Notes under the pieces: generated by a model
Told to the model about the DNA's origin: nothing
Database searches by the model: none
Seen by the model: the letters and a program-made list of their open reading frames with translations, nothing else
Part shown: positions 26,535 through 35,518 of the stretch, one piece after another
How the letters are laid out: each line of letters opens with the position of its first letter
Position numbering within the stretch: the first letter of the stretch is position 1
Program-made: the position numbers and the translations under genes
Origin: Pseudomonadota bacterium
GTDB taxonomy: Bacteria; Pseudomonadota; Gammaproteobacteria; Steroidobacterales; Steroidobacteraceae
DNA: 64,000 nucleotides
NCBI GenBank assembly: GCA_016703895.1
Contig: JADJBE010000001.1
Coordinates: 621,501 to 685,500, forward strand
Direction of reading: 5' to 3'

Positions 26535-28103
26535 ATGCTACCTTCTGTACTGGCATACGGGCTCGCGCTCGTGCTGTTTTTTGTCGCTCTGGCGGCCGGT
26601 CTGCGTGCACGCAGTGAGCGTCGCAAATCGCTCTTCTCGCGGCATGAGGCGTTGCTCGCGCAAATCCGCCTCGAAGCGCTACTGAATGCCACTAGCGAGG
26701 CGGCGTTCGTTCTCGACAGCGAACAACGGGTGGTCGGCAGACTGCCCCCGCTGGCCAGCCGACTACTCGGTCGCGATGGCGTCGCCGGAACGACTCTCTC
26801 GGATCTGTTGTCGGGCAGTATTCCCGATGTTTCCCGTTTGCAGACGGTTAGCTATCTGGAGGCACTGCTGCAGTCGCAAGCGGCGACCAATCCACTCGCT
26901 GACACGACACTGCGAGGTGCTCGAGTCACTGTTGAATTCACGCGGATCGACGTACACGGCTTGATGGCCGGCATCCTGGTCAAAATGACTGCGCGAGCAG
27001 CAGCTGACACCGCATCGGTGGCAGCACCAGAGGCGGCGCCAGCACCAGAGGCGGTGGCAGCACCAGAGGCGGCGCCAGCACCAGAGGCCGTGCCAGCACC
27101 CGCGGGTACGGCAGCCCCCACGCTGCGCCTGAAGCGCGGTGACCCCGCTGCAATGACGTCGTTTCTGCAGGACGCGGGTAGCAAGATGGCGCAGGTCCGT
27201 GCCATGTTGCGCATGCCCGCACGTACCGAGCAGGCGTTTCGCGAGAAACTCAGCCGTATCCAGGACCTGCTCGTGGTACTGCGCTTGCGAGCGACCGAGC
27301 TCTCACTCGACGCAGTTGTCCAGCAGACTAGCGACTTCGAGCAGATGCTATTGGCACTACACGCCAAGCCGGCACTGACTGGTAACGACTTTCTGCCGCT
27401 GGCCGTCAAGCTCGACGATCTATTCAGCCACATTGCATTGATGGGTGAGATGTCAGAGCCTGACGTGGACAGCGATGACGATGAAACCCAGCAGCCATTC
27501 GTGGCCACGCAACTACTCACCGCACCTGCACGGCCAGACTTGCAGGATCTCAGCTCATACGTACGCGACCTGGCCAGCGAGACCGCCACCGAGGCTGGGC
27601 GCGAAGTGTCCGTGGTCGCCGTAGGTCTCGAGGACGTGCCTGCAGACCTGCGCGTACTCGTCAGCGACGTGCTGGGTCAACTGGTACGCAATGCCGTGCG
27701 TCACGGGCTGGAATCGCCCGACGAGCGCACCAGCCGCAACAAGCCGCGCGCTGGCACTTGTGTCGTGCAGTTCGATTGCGACGATCGCAACGCATACAAC
27801 TTGTCGTTTCAGGACGATGGCCGGGGCCTCGACTACGACCGCATCAAGTCCGTTGCGATCGAGCAAGGGGTATTGACCGAGGGCGTCGCTGAGCGCATCG
27901 ATCCGCGCAAACTCGCCAGCCTTATTTTCCGCCCCGGTTTCAGCACAGCACTCGCCGGACCTGACCATATTCGCGGCGTCGGCATGGATCTGGTGCGAGA
28001 GCGCGTGCACGCGCTTGGTGGGAAGGTCGGCGTTGCGACCAAGCCGGGCGAATTCACGCGTTTTCGCATCATGTTGCCACGGAGCCAACGCCAGGTCGCG
28101 TGA
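26535..28103 (+). CDS. Membrane-anchored CheA-like ATPase with degenerate HPt region
   Basis: A 522-residue protein: an N-terminal membrane helix (3-22), a PAS-like stretch (EALLNATSEAAFVLDSEQRVVG), an Ala/Pro/Glu repeat linker (about 163-195), a helical HPt-like region (about 205-310) with no histidine at the expected HTLKGSA site (it reads LLVVLRLRATELSL), and a CheA-type ATPase: N box with Asn386 (LVRNAVRHGLE), DDGRGLD 427-433 and GVGMDLVRERV at 481. There is no CheW-like domain after the ATPase. It looks able to bind ATP but not to phosphorylate the usual His. Partner proteins are probably the two upstream gene products. Confidence 0.88.
   Translation: MLPSVLAYGLALVLFFVALAAGLRARSERRKSLFSRHEALLAQIRLEALLNATSEAAFVLDSEQRVVGRLPPLASRLLGRDGVAGTTLSDLLSGSIPDVSRLQTVSYLEALLQSQAATNPLADTTLRGARVTVEFTRIDVHGLMAGILVKMTARAAADTASVAAPEAAPAPEAVAAPEAAPAPEAVPAPAGTAAPTLRLKRGDPAAMTSFLQDAGSKMAQVRAMLRMPARTEQAFREKLSRIQDLLVVLRLRATELSLDAVVQQTSDFEQMLLALHAKPALTGNDFLPLAVKLDDLFSHIALMGEMSEPDVDSDDDETQQPFVATQLLTAPARPDLQDLSSYVRDLASETATEAGREVSVVAVGLEDVPADLRVLVSDVLGQLVRNAVRHGLESPDERTSRNKPRAGTCVVQFDCDDRNAYNLSFQDDGRGLDYDRIKSVAIEQGVLTEGVAERIDPRKLASLIFRPGFSTALAGPDHIRGVGMDLVRERVHALGGKVGVATKPGEFTRFRIMLPRSQRQVA
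27024..27095 (+). repeat. Two tandem 36-bp repeats coding an Ala-Pro-Glu linker
   Basis: Two near-identical 36-base units (27024-27059 and 27060-27095) with two differences near the end of the second. Each encodes a 12-residue Ala/Pro/Glu-rich segment of the CheA-like protein between its PAS-like and HPt-like parts. Such repeats can vary in number and alter linker length. Confidence 0.85.
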
Positions 28104-28117
28104 CACCCCCGCGGCGC

Positions 28118-29464
28118 TCAGCTTGCACCCTGATCGTAGCGCCTACCCAGTAACCACCCGTTCAGAGCCCAGGCCGCGCCAACGCCAGCACCCACCAGCG
28201 CTACCGCGACGGGACTGGTACCGAGCGCTTCGATCGCCACCTTGGCTTGCGCACCAGCGTAGTCAGCCAGTCGATAGACTGGTACATCTATGAAGCTCTT
28301 GGCCTTGTACTTCGCTTCGGTATCCAGCCTGCTGAACAGCATCTCGCGACCCGGTCGGACGAACGCGTATTCACCCCAGCGCCGTATCACCAGAGCCAAG
28401 GCAATCACAGCGAATACGTTTGACGCTGCGAGCAGCAGAAATCCGCACACCATCGCGACAGGAACGATAGTGAGTAGGGTCCGCAAACCTAGTCGCATCG
28501 CGATGCGACCCGTCAGGAACACCTGTGACAGTATCGTCAGGGCCTGCACCAGTATGTCGATGTTGGCGAACACCTCAGTGCGGCGCGTGATTTCAGGAAA
28601 GCTCTCCTCGACGATGCGCAGCTGCTCGAAATACAGAAACGTATTGACCAGTGACAACAGCACCACGAACAACGCAATGCCCAGCAGGTAGCGCGACTCG
28701 AGCACGGTAATGATCCCGGCAAACGGATTGCCCCCCAGACTGCGATCACGCTGGGGCCGGGTCGAACCTGGCGTTGCGACTGCAGCTGCTGGCACAGCCT
28801 CTGGCAGCGGCGACCAGACCGGCCGACTACTCCAGAGTCGCAACAGAACACGCTGACAGACGATGGCACCGAGGAAACCTGCAGCACCAATGTACAGCAC
28901 CCCCGCGGTGCCAAAGGGGCCAACGACCAGACGAGTAGTCAATGGGCCAACCAGCGCGCCCAGTGTGCCCCCCGCAGCAATAAAGCCGAATAGCCTGCGG
29001 CTCTGCTCGCTGGAGAACACCTCGAGCAAAAAGCTCCAGAACACCGAGACCAGCATGAGATTGAGAACACTGATCCAAACGTAAAAGAACACACCGACCG
29101 GCTCGGAATCGGGAGTCTGGCTTAGCAGGACGACAATCACAGCCAATGTGATTGCCACTACGCCGTAAATGCATGGCAGTAGCAGGCTGCGGCGAATACG
29201 CGCTACTAACCAGCCATACACGGGCACGATCAGTAGTGCGAAGCCGGCGGTATAAAGCCACAGATCCGCGACGCGCTGCCGGCCCAGAATAGTCGCGATA
29301 GTCTCGCGCACCGGCCGCACCGCGAAGTAACTACCCAGTACAAAGAAGAACAGCAAGAATGCGACCGTCACGATTGCCGCCTCACGCGGCTCGACTCGCA
29401 CGAACCGCGCTAACACGCGGGACATGGAACCGGCAAGGCCGGAACCTGTCTCGTTAGCCACCAT
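28118..29464 (-). CDS. MFS/ATP:ADP-antiporter-like membrane transporter
   Basis: A 449-residue membrane protein with about 11-12 hydrophobic helices. The segment YFAVRPVRETIATILGRQRVADLWLYTAGFALLIVPVYGWLVARI, together with EVFSSEQSRRLFGFIAAGGTLGALVGP, identifies the bacterial group of MFS proteins related to nucleotide (NTP/NDP) exchange transporters (COG3202). The substrate in free-living Proteobacteria is unknown. The ATG at 29464 overlaps the end of the upstream gene by 11 bases; a second ATG at 29425 is also possible. No strong ribosome-binding site is seen, which suits translational coupling. Confidence 0.85.
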   Translation of the reverse strand: MVANETGSGLAGSMSRVLARFVRVEPREAAIVTVAFLLFFFVLGSYFAVRPVRETIATILGRQRVADLWLYTAGFALLIVPVYGWLVARIRRSLLLPCIYGVVAITLAVIVVLLSQTPDSEPVGVFFYVWISVLNLMLVSVFWSFLLEVFSSEQSRRLFGFIAAGGTLGALVGPLTTRLVVGPFGTAGVLYIGAAGFLGAIVCQRVLLRLWSSRPVWSPLPEAVPAAAVATPGSTRPQRDRSLGGNPFAGIITVLESRYLLGIALFVVLLSLVNTFLYFEQLRIVEESFPEITRRTEVFANIDILVQALTILSQVFLTGRIAMRLGLRTLLTIVPVAMVCGFLLLAASNVFAVIALALVIRRWGEYAFVRPGREMLFSRLDTEAKYKAKSFIDVPVYRLADYAGAQAKVAIEALGTSPVAVALVGAGVGAAWALNGWLLGRRYDQGAS

Positions 29465-30224
29465 CGGCGCGCAGACCAGCAAACAGTGCATCCCAATTGA
29501 CACTGCTGGCGTCTGGATCGCCCATTATCTCGAACGTGGTGTTGTAGGCGGCGCGTCGGCCCAAGGCGGCAAGGCATGCCGCAGCGACATCGGCACGTGG
29601 AATCTGCGCGAAGACCCCCTTGGGATCATTTTGGGTAGCACGCACCCCATGCACACCACCCGGATCAGCCGAGAGGCCCGACGGCCGCACGATTGTGTAG
29701 CGTATGCCACTCGCGCGCACGGCATCTTCGCCGCGCAGCTTCCACACCATGATGTTGTCGAGCAGTCTGTTCAAACTATGGTCCGGATCCGTCACGCCCA
29801 TGGAGGACACCACTACGAGCTGCTGCACGCCAGCGCTCTTGGCCAATTCCGCGATCGCTTTGGTGCCGCCGTAGTCGATCAATTCAGGCTTGTTCTCCGG
29901 ATCGCGTCGGCTGTTGGAACCAAGGGCGGAAATAACGTAATCGGCACCACGGAAAGCGGCTGCCATCGATGACGGATCACGCACGTCGCCCACAAACAAC
30001 CGCACTTTGTCACCCAGCAGATCGCGGGCGCGCGGCTCGTTGCGCACCAATGCGCGCACTCGATAGCCTTGCCGCAGCGCTTGGGTAACAACCTGCTCGC
30101 CAGTGCCCCCCGTCGCACCAATGACGAGCAGTACCTTGCCATCAGGTTCGGTGGACATCGAACTGCAGGCCGCGAGTACCAAGACCGCGCCTGCCATCAG
30201 CCCATTCAGTACTCTGCGCCGCAT
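29454..30224 (-). CDS. NAD(P)-binding SDR-like protein with lipoprotein signal
   Basis: A 256-residue protein of the atypical short-chain dehydrogenase (NAD(P)H-binding, NmrA-like) group: glycine motif VIGATGGTGEQVV, YVISALGSNSR, and VVSSMGVTDPDHSLN. The unusual part is its start: basic residues, a hydrophobic stretch and a perfect lipobox LAAC (MAGAVLVLAACSS), meaning it should be exported and lipidated although such domains normally use cytoplasmic nucleotides. GGAGAG upstream supports the ATG at 30224; a TTG six bases earlier is less likely. It is coupled to the downstream transporter gene. Confidence 0.85.
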   Translation of the reverse strand: MRRRVLNGLMAGAVLVLAACSSMSTEPDGKVLLVIGATGGTGEQVVTQALRQGYRVRALVRNEPRARDLLGDKVRLFVGDVRDPSSMAAAFRGADYVISALGSNSRRDPENKPELIDYGGTKAIAELAKSAGVQQLVVVSSMGVTDPDHSLNRLLDNIMVWKLRGEDAVRASGIRYTIVRPSGLSADPGGVHGVRATQNDPKGVFAQIPRADVAAACLAALGRRAAYNTTFEIMGDPDASSVNWDALFAGLRADGG

Positions 30225-30257
30225 AGTCAACTCTCCATTACGCCACGCTGCAAGTCG

Positions 30258-31667
30258 TTAGTCGTGAGCCAAAGATGGCAATTCGGCAAGCGCAACTTTG
30301 AGCCCTGGTGTGGCCACCGTCACCTTGGCGCCCGTCTTCTCGAGCTCGATCGCCAACGCCTCCGCCGCACTCACTTCGCCGTGCACCAAGTAGACCGGCG
30401 GTCGATCCGCGAGGCTACCGTACCAGCGCAACAAGTCGTGCTGATCGCCGTGCGCGGAGAGCCCGCCCAAGGTATGCACCTGAGCGGCGAAATCGATCTG
30501 TTGGCCATGTATCCGGATCTTCTCGGAGCGGTCGACGATCGCGCGGCCGAGAGTGCCCGGCGCCTGAAAGCCCGTAAAGACGATGTGGCACTCGCGGCAC
30601 CCGGCCTGCCGCTTGAGATGATGCAGGATTCGCCCGCCATTGCACATGCCACTGCCAGCGATGATGATCGCACCGCGTCGCATCTCGTTGATCGACTTAG
30701 AATCATCGGCGGTGCGCGACAGCACCAGGTTCGGCAACGGCGGCATGGAACCAAAGTCCGCCCGCAGACGCAGCGCCTCCTGGTCGTACCGTTCATCGTG
30801 TTGCCAGTAGACCCGACTGGCTTCGATCGCCATCGGACTATCGAGAAAGATGCGCCAGCGCGCCATCCCCCAGGCTTCAAAATGCTTGGCGAACAGATAC
30901 AGCAACTCCTGGCTGCGACCGATCGCAAACGCCGGAATGATGACATTGCCGCCATCCCGCCAGGCGGCCTCGAGTAGCTCCCCCAGTTCGACCTCGGTGG
31001 CAAGCCGGTCGCGATGCAATCGGTTGCCGTAAGTGCTTTCCATCAAGACGACATCCGCACTCTGGAATGCGTATGGGTCCAGCAGGATTGGCGAATCGTA
31101 CTGACCCAGATCGCCGCTGAACAACAGCTTGCGTGTGACGCCAGCTTCCTCGAGCCACAGCTCGACGCTGGACGAACCGAGGATGTGCCCCGCATCGCGC
31201 ACGCGGGCGGTGATGCCCGGAAAAAGCGTGTGCCGTTCGTCGTAGGAAAATGGTCGTACCAGCTTGAGCGTTTGCTCGACGTCCTCGAGTGTATAGAGCG
31301 GCTCAACATCGACGTCATCTTCGTCGCGATGCCGGTTACGCCGCTCCGCGTCTCGCGCCGCCAGCTTGGCGGAGTCCTTCAGCAGCACCGGCAGCAAATC
31401 GCGACACGCCCGATTGGTATAGATCGGACCGCGAAATCCACGCTGCACCAACAACGGCAGCCGCCCACAATGGTCGAGATGCGCATGGCTCAACACGACC
31501 GCATCGAGCGCCTGAACATTGAACGGAAAAGCCTCTCGATTGCGCGCCGGGGCGTCCCGGCCACCCTGAATCATGCCGCAATCCAGCAACAGCTGCTTCC
31601 CTGCAGCACTCACGATATGGCACGAACCGGTAACCTCACCGGCGGCGCCGAAAAACTCTAGTTCCAT
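30258..31667 (-). CDS. MBL-fold RNase/beta-CASP exonuclease-type protein
   Basis: A 469-residue metallo-beta-lactamase/beta-CASP protein resembling RNA-processing nucleases (CPSF-73-like, COG1236). Zinc-binding motif SHAHLDHCGRLP (HxHxDH), DAGHILGSSSVEL, a FSGDLGQY metal ligand, then beta-CASP features FLDSPMAIEAS, GSGMCNGGRI and GLSAHGDQHDL (final His). The ATG at 31667 begins the conserved MELEFFGAAGEVTGSCH; earlier in-frame residues are unlike the family. It probably cleaves RNA, but no specific substrate can be named. Confidence 0.92.
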   Translation of the reverse strand: MELEFFGAAGEVTGSCHIVSAAGKQLLLDCGMIQGGRDAPARNREAFPFNVQALDAVVLSHAHLDHCGRLPLLVQRGFRGPIYTNRACRDLLPVLLKDSAKLAARDAERRNRHRDEDDVDVEPLYTLEDVEQTLKLVRPFSYDERHTLFPGITARVRDAGHILGSSSVELWLEEAGVTRKLLFSGDLGQYDSPILLDPYAFQSADVVLMESTYGNRLHRDRLATEVELGELLEAAWRDGGNVIIPAFAIGRSQELLYLFAKHFEAWGMARWRIFLDSPMAIEASRVYWQHDERYDQEALRLRADFGSMPPLPNLVLSRTADDSKSINEMRRGAIIIAGSGMCNGGRILHHLKRQAGCRECHIVFTGFQAPGTLGRAIVDRSEKIRIHGQQIDFAAQVHTLGGLSAHGDQHDLLRWYGSLADRPPVYLVHGEVSAAEALAIELEKTGAKVTVATPGLKVALAELPSLAHD

Positions 31668-31802
31668 GCCTGTACAGGATAGCGGACTGTGCGCCACTAA
31701 GCGACGCCCGGCTGCCCGCCGCCGCCGGAGCGACGCATCGTGGTATCGTCGCATCTTGCCCACCGCCGCAATCGAGTCACCCAATTGAGCAGTAGCTCCG
31801 CC

Positions 31803-34017
31803 ATGCCTAGCCAACCCCCGAACCCTAACGACCCCGCTACAGACAGCTCACTCACTCGCCGCTACTTCTTGCTTGGCGCAGGAGTCGTGGGAGCAGGCCT
31901 GGTCGTCGGGCTGACACTCGCACGTCGCAGCAATGGCCAATCGGCAGCCACTGGCAGTCCAGCGGCCACGGATGGCACACCCTTCACGCCGAACGCGTTT
32001 CTGCGGGTAGCGCCAGACGACAGCGTCACGGTTGTCATTGGCAAGTCTGAGATGGGACAAGGTGTTTACACCGGCTTTGCGATGACGCTCGCCGAGGAAC
32101 TCGACGTCGATCCGCAGCGCGTGCGGGTGGAGTTTGCCCCGGTCGATCCGGCGTTCAACAATCCGTTCCTGCCGGCACAGTTCACGGGCGGCAGCAACAG
32201 CACGTTCAGCACTTACGAACAACTGCGCCAGGCGGGCGCAACGGCTCGTGCCATGTTGCTGGCGGCAGCCGCCAACACGTGGCAGATCGACGTCGCCACG
32301 CTAACGACCAACAATGGTCGCGTCCGTTCGGCTGATGGCAAACACGACAGCAGTTACGGCTCGCTTGCCAACATGGCTGCTGCCATGACTCTACCCACAG
32401 AGGTAGCGCTCAAAGACCCAGCGGCTTTCAAGTACATCGGCAAGTACCAGCGGCGCCTCGATAGCCCCGTCAAAGTCGACGGCCAAGCAGTATTCGGCGC
32501 GGATGTCCGCTTGCCCGATATGCTGATTGCACTGGTGGCGCGCGCGCCGGTGATCGGCGCGACGGTGGCACGGTTCGATGAGGGTGCCGCGCGCGCCATT
32601 TCCTGGCGTCGTAGACGTCAAACAGGTTCCGACCGGCGTCGCGGTCTATGCGACTAACACCTGGGCGGCACAGCGTGGCCGGGAGGCGCTGCAAACGCAG
32701 TGGAACGACAGCCCGAATGCGGCCTTTTCAACCGACAAGCTACGAGCCGAGTATCGACAGCTGCTGGCGCAGCGCAACAACGTCGCCAAAAACACCGGCG
32801 ACGTAACCACCACATTGCAAAGCGCCAAGCAGAAGATCGACGTCGAATACGAACTGCCCTATCTCGCCCACGCCTGCATGGAGCCGCTCAATTGCGTCGC
32901 CCGCGTCGACGCGGACCGCTGCGAGATCTGGGTGGGCACACAGATGCAGTCGATCGAGCGCGACCTGGTCGCGCAGCTGCTCGGCCTGCCGGCGGAGCAA
33001 GTCACACTGCACACGACTTTTCTCGGCGGCGGCTTTGGTCGTCGCGGCAATCCGGCGGCGGATTTCGTACTCGAAGGCGTTCAAGTAGCGCAAGCGATGC
33101 CAGGGAGGCCAGTCAAGACCCTCTGGACACGCGAAGACGATATGCGCGGCTTATGGTATCGGCCGTTCGTCATGTCGCGCGTCCAAGCGGCCGTCGATGC
33201 CAAGGGCAAACCGACCGCCTGGCAGCAGTCGACCATCAGCCAGCCAGTGATCAAGGCCTCACCCTTTGCCAAGTTTGCGATCAAAGCCGACGGGATCGAT
33301 CCGTCGAGCATCGAGGGCGTCGTGGACATGCCCTATGGCATCGCCAATCTGAGCGTCGATCTGCATGACGGCAACCCCACGATCCCCATCCAATGGTGGC
33401 GTTCCGTCGGGCATTCACACACGGCCTTCGTGGTGGAGTCGGCGCTCGACGAACTCGCCGCGCTTGGCGGCCAAGATCCGCTCGAGATTCGTCGTGGTCT
33501 GCTCGCGGAACAACCTCGCCATCTAGCCGTGCTGAATGCGGTGGCCAAAATGGCCAAGTGGCAATCCAAGCCGCCGGCAGGCCGCGCTCGAGGAATCGCG
33601 CTGCACGCATCGTTCGGCAGCATCGCAGCGCAGGTGGCAGAGGTCTCAGTCAGCGACGGGCAAGTGCGTGTGCACCGTGTGTGGTGCGCGATCGACTGCG
33701 GTTTCGCGGTCAACCCCGACGGCGTGGTCGCGCAGATGGAAAGCGGCATCATCTATGGCCTGTCCGCCGCGCTCACCGGTGAAATCACGATTGAGAGCGG
33801 CCGCCCCATCCAGGGTAATTTCGACACCTACCCGATCGTGAGAATCAACGAGACACCGACCATTGAGGTGCAGATCGTCGCGAGCGACGGGCGCATGGGC
33901 GGCGTCGGTGAACCGGGCACCCCGCCGATCGCACCGGCAGTCTGCAATGCGATTTTCGCGGCCACCGGCCAACGCATCCGTCGCCTGCCGATCTCGGCCA
34001 GCCTCGAGCGGGTCTAA
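31803..34017 (+). CDS. Molybdopterin-binding oxidoreductase subunit (IorB/xanthine dehydrogenase family), frameshifted
   Basis: About 737 residues after correction. It begins with a twin-arginine signal (SLTRRYFLLGAGVVGAGL), so it should be exported folded by Tat. The two halves show xanthine-dehydrogenase-like large-subunit features typical of IorB (KSEMGQGVYTGFAMTLAEELDVDPQRVRVEFAP, HTTFLGGGFGRRGNPAADFV, WWRSVGHSHTAFVVES, GGVGEPGTPPIAPAVCNAI). At 32599-32601 an extra T separates DEGAARAI from PGVVDVKQVPTGVAV; without it the frame is continuous. No 2Fe-2S partner (IorA-like) gene is adjacent. Substrate unknown. Confidence 0.88.
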
Positions 34018-34023
34018 CGCTCG

Positions 34024-35364
34024 TCAGCGGCCGGCGCTGGCTTTACCTGCACCGCGAACCAGGTAGTCATAAGCCACGTTAGCGAGCGCACGGCTCGCGA
34101 TCGGTATGCCCGCCTCGTCAATGTAGAACAAGGGCGAGTGGTTAGAGGGCGCGGTCACCGGATTCTGGTCGGCCGGCGTAACGCCTACGAAAAAGAAAAA
34201 GCTCGGCACCTTCTGCGCGTAAAAGGCGAAATCCTCGGCGCCAGTCACGAGCGGCACCGCACGTACCTCGGGCGCGGCCTTGCGCAAACTGGGAAGCACA
34301 GCTTCCGTGAGCTCCGGATTATTCATGACCACCGGGTTGCCGCCTGTATCAACGGTAAACGCTGCGGTGGTACCACTGGCGGCAGCGGTATTCTCGACGA
34401 TACGAGTCATCCGATCGATGATGTCCTGCCGCTGCGCGCTATCGAAGGTACGAATCGTGCCGATCATCTCCACCTCATCGGGCACGATGTTGTTGCGGAT
34501 ACCGCCTTTGATGGCGCCGACCGTGACAACCGCAGGATTCTCGGTAATGTCCATCTGACGACTGACTACCGTCTGCAGCGCATTGATGATCTGGGCGCTG
34601 ATAACGATTGGATCGATCCCGCCCCACGGGCGCGCACCGTGCGTCTGCTTACCCTTGACGAGGATGCGCCAGGAATCTGAGCCTGCCATCAGCGGCCCAC
34701 CGCGATAACCAATCGAGCCCACCTTGAGGGTGGACGTGACGTGCAGCCCGAAGGCGACTTCTGGCATCGCCAGGTCAAACACACCCTCTTCGAGCATCAG
34801 ACTCGCGCCGCCCCGCTCACCCGCCGGCGCACCTTCTTCCGCCGGCTGAAACACAAACAACACCCTGCCCGGCAAATCGGCACGGATCTTGGCAAATGCC
34901 TCGGCAATGCCCATCAAAATGGCGGTATGCGAATCATGACCACACGCGTGCATCACGCCCACCGTCTCGCCGCGGTAGGTGGCAGTAACTTTGGAGCGGA
35001 ACGGCACGTCGGCCAGCTCTGCAACAGGCAGGGCATCCATATCGGCGCGCAACGCGATCGTCGGACCCGGACGGCCACCTTCGAGCAACCCAACGACACC
35101 GGTATGGGCAATACCGGTGCGAACCGTGAATCCCAGCTTTTTGAGATGTTCCGCCACAAGCTTGGCGGCGCGGAACTCGCGATTGGAGAGCTCGGGATTC
35201 GCGTGCAGATCGCGCCGCCAGGCAATCACTTGATCATCCAACGAGGCCAATGCAACATCGAGGTCCACCGACCCCGCCGCGTGCGCTGCGTGCTGCGGGG
35301 AGAACACCGATAACAGTCCGACAACGGCCAACACAGACCGCAAGTTCCTGCCAAGAGCTTCCAT
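34024..35364 (-). CDS. M20-family amidohydrolase, exported
   Basis: A 446-residue metal-dependent amidohydrolase (hippurate hydrolase/IAA-amino acid hydrolase type). A signal peptide (residues 1-30, ending AAHAAG) is followed by WRRDLHANPELSNREF, LRADMDALPV, GVMHACGHDSHTAILMG, QPAEEGA and GLHVTS, which hold the two-metal ligands, and VTGAEDFAFYAQKVPSFFFFVG near the C-terminus. It probably releases acids from N-acyl amino acids in the periplasm; the exact substrate is unknown. Its stop lies 6 bases from the stop of the convergent IorB-like gene. Confidence 0.93.
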   Translation of the reverse strand: MEALGRNLRSVLAVVGLLSVFSPQHAAHAAGSVDLDVALASLDDQVIAWRRDLHANPELSNREFRAAKLVAEHLKKLGFTVRTGIAHTGVVGLLEGGRPGPTIALRADMDALPVAELADVPFRSKVTATYRGETVGVMHACGHDSHTAILMGIAEAFAKIRADLPGRVLFVFQPAEEGAPAGERGGASLMLEEGVFDLAMPEVAFGLHVTSTLKVGSIGYRGGPLMAGSDSWRILVKGKQTHGARPWGGIDPIVISAQIINALQTVVSRQMDITENPAVVTVGAIKGGIRNNIVPDEVEMIGTIRTFDSAQRQDIIDRMTRIVENTAAASGTTAAFTVDTGGNPVVMNNPELTEAVLPSLRKAAPEVRAVPLVTGAEDFAFYAQKVPSFFFFVGVTPADQNPVTAPSNHSPLFYIDEAGIPIASRALANVAYDYLVRGAGKASAGR

Positions 35365-35518
35365 CTACCAACCCCCCCAAAAAAAATACAAGTCAGCGTT
35401 TACCGCAGGCCTCTGCCGTCATTGGCGCACTGTAGTCGCCAACTGGCAACTCGCTTGACACTCTCGCCCGAGAACGTTGCAATGCAGCCTGTTATTGATT
35501 GCCAGCTCGTCAGGCACT

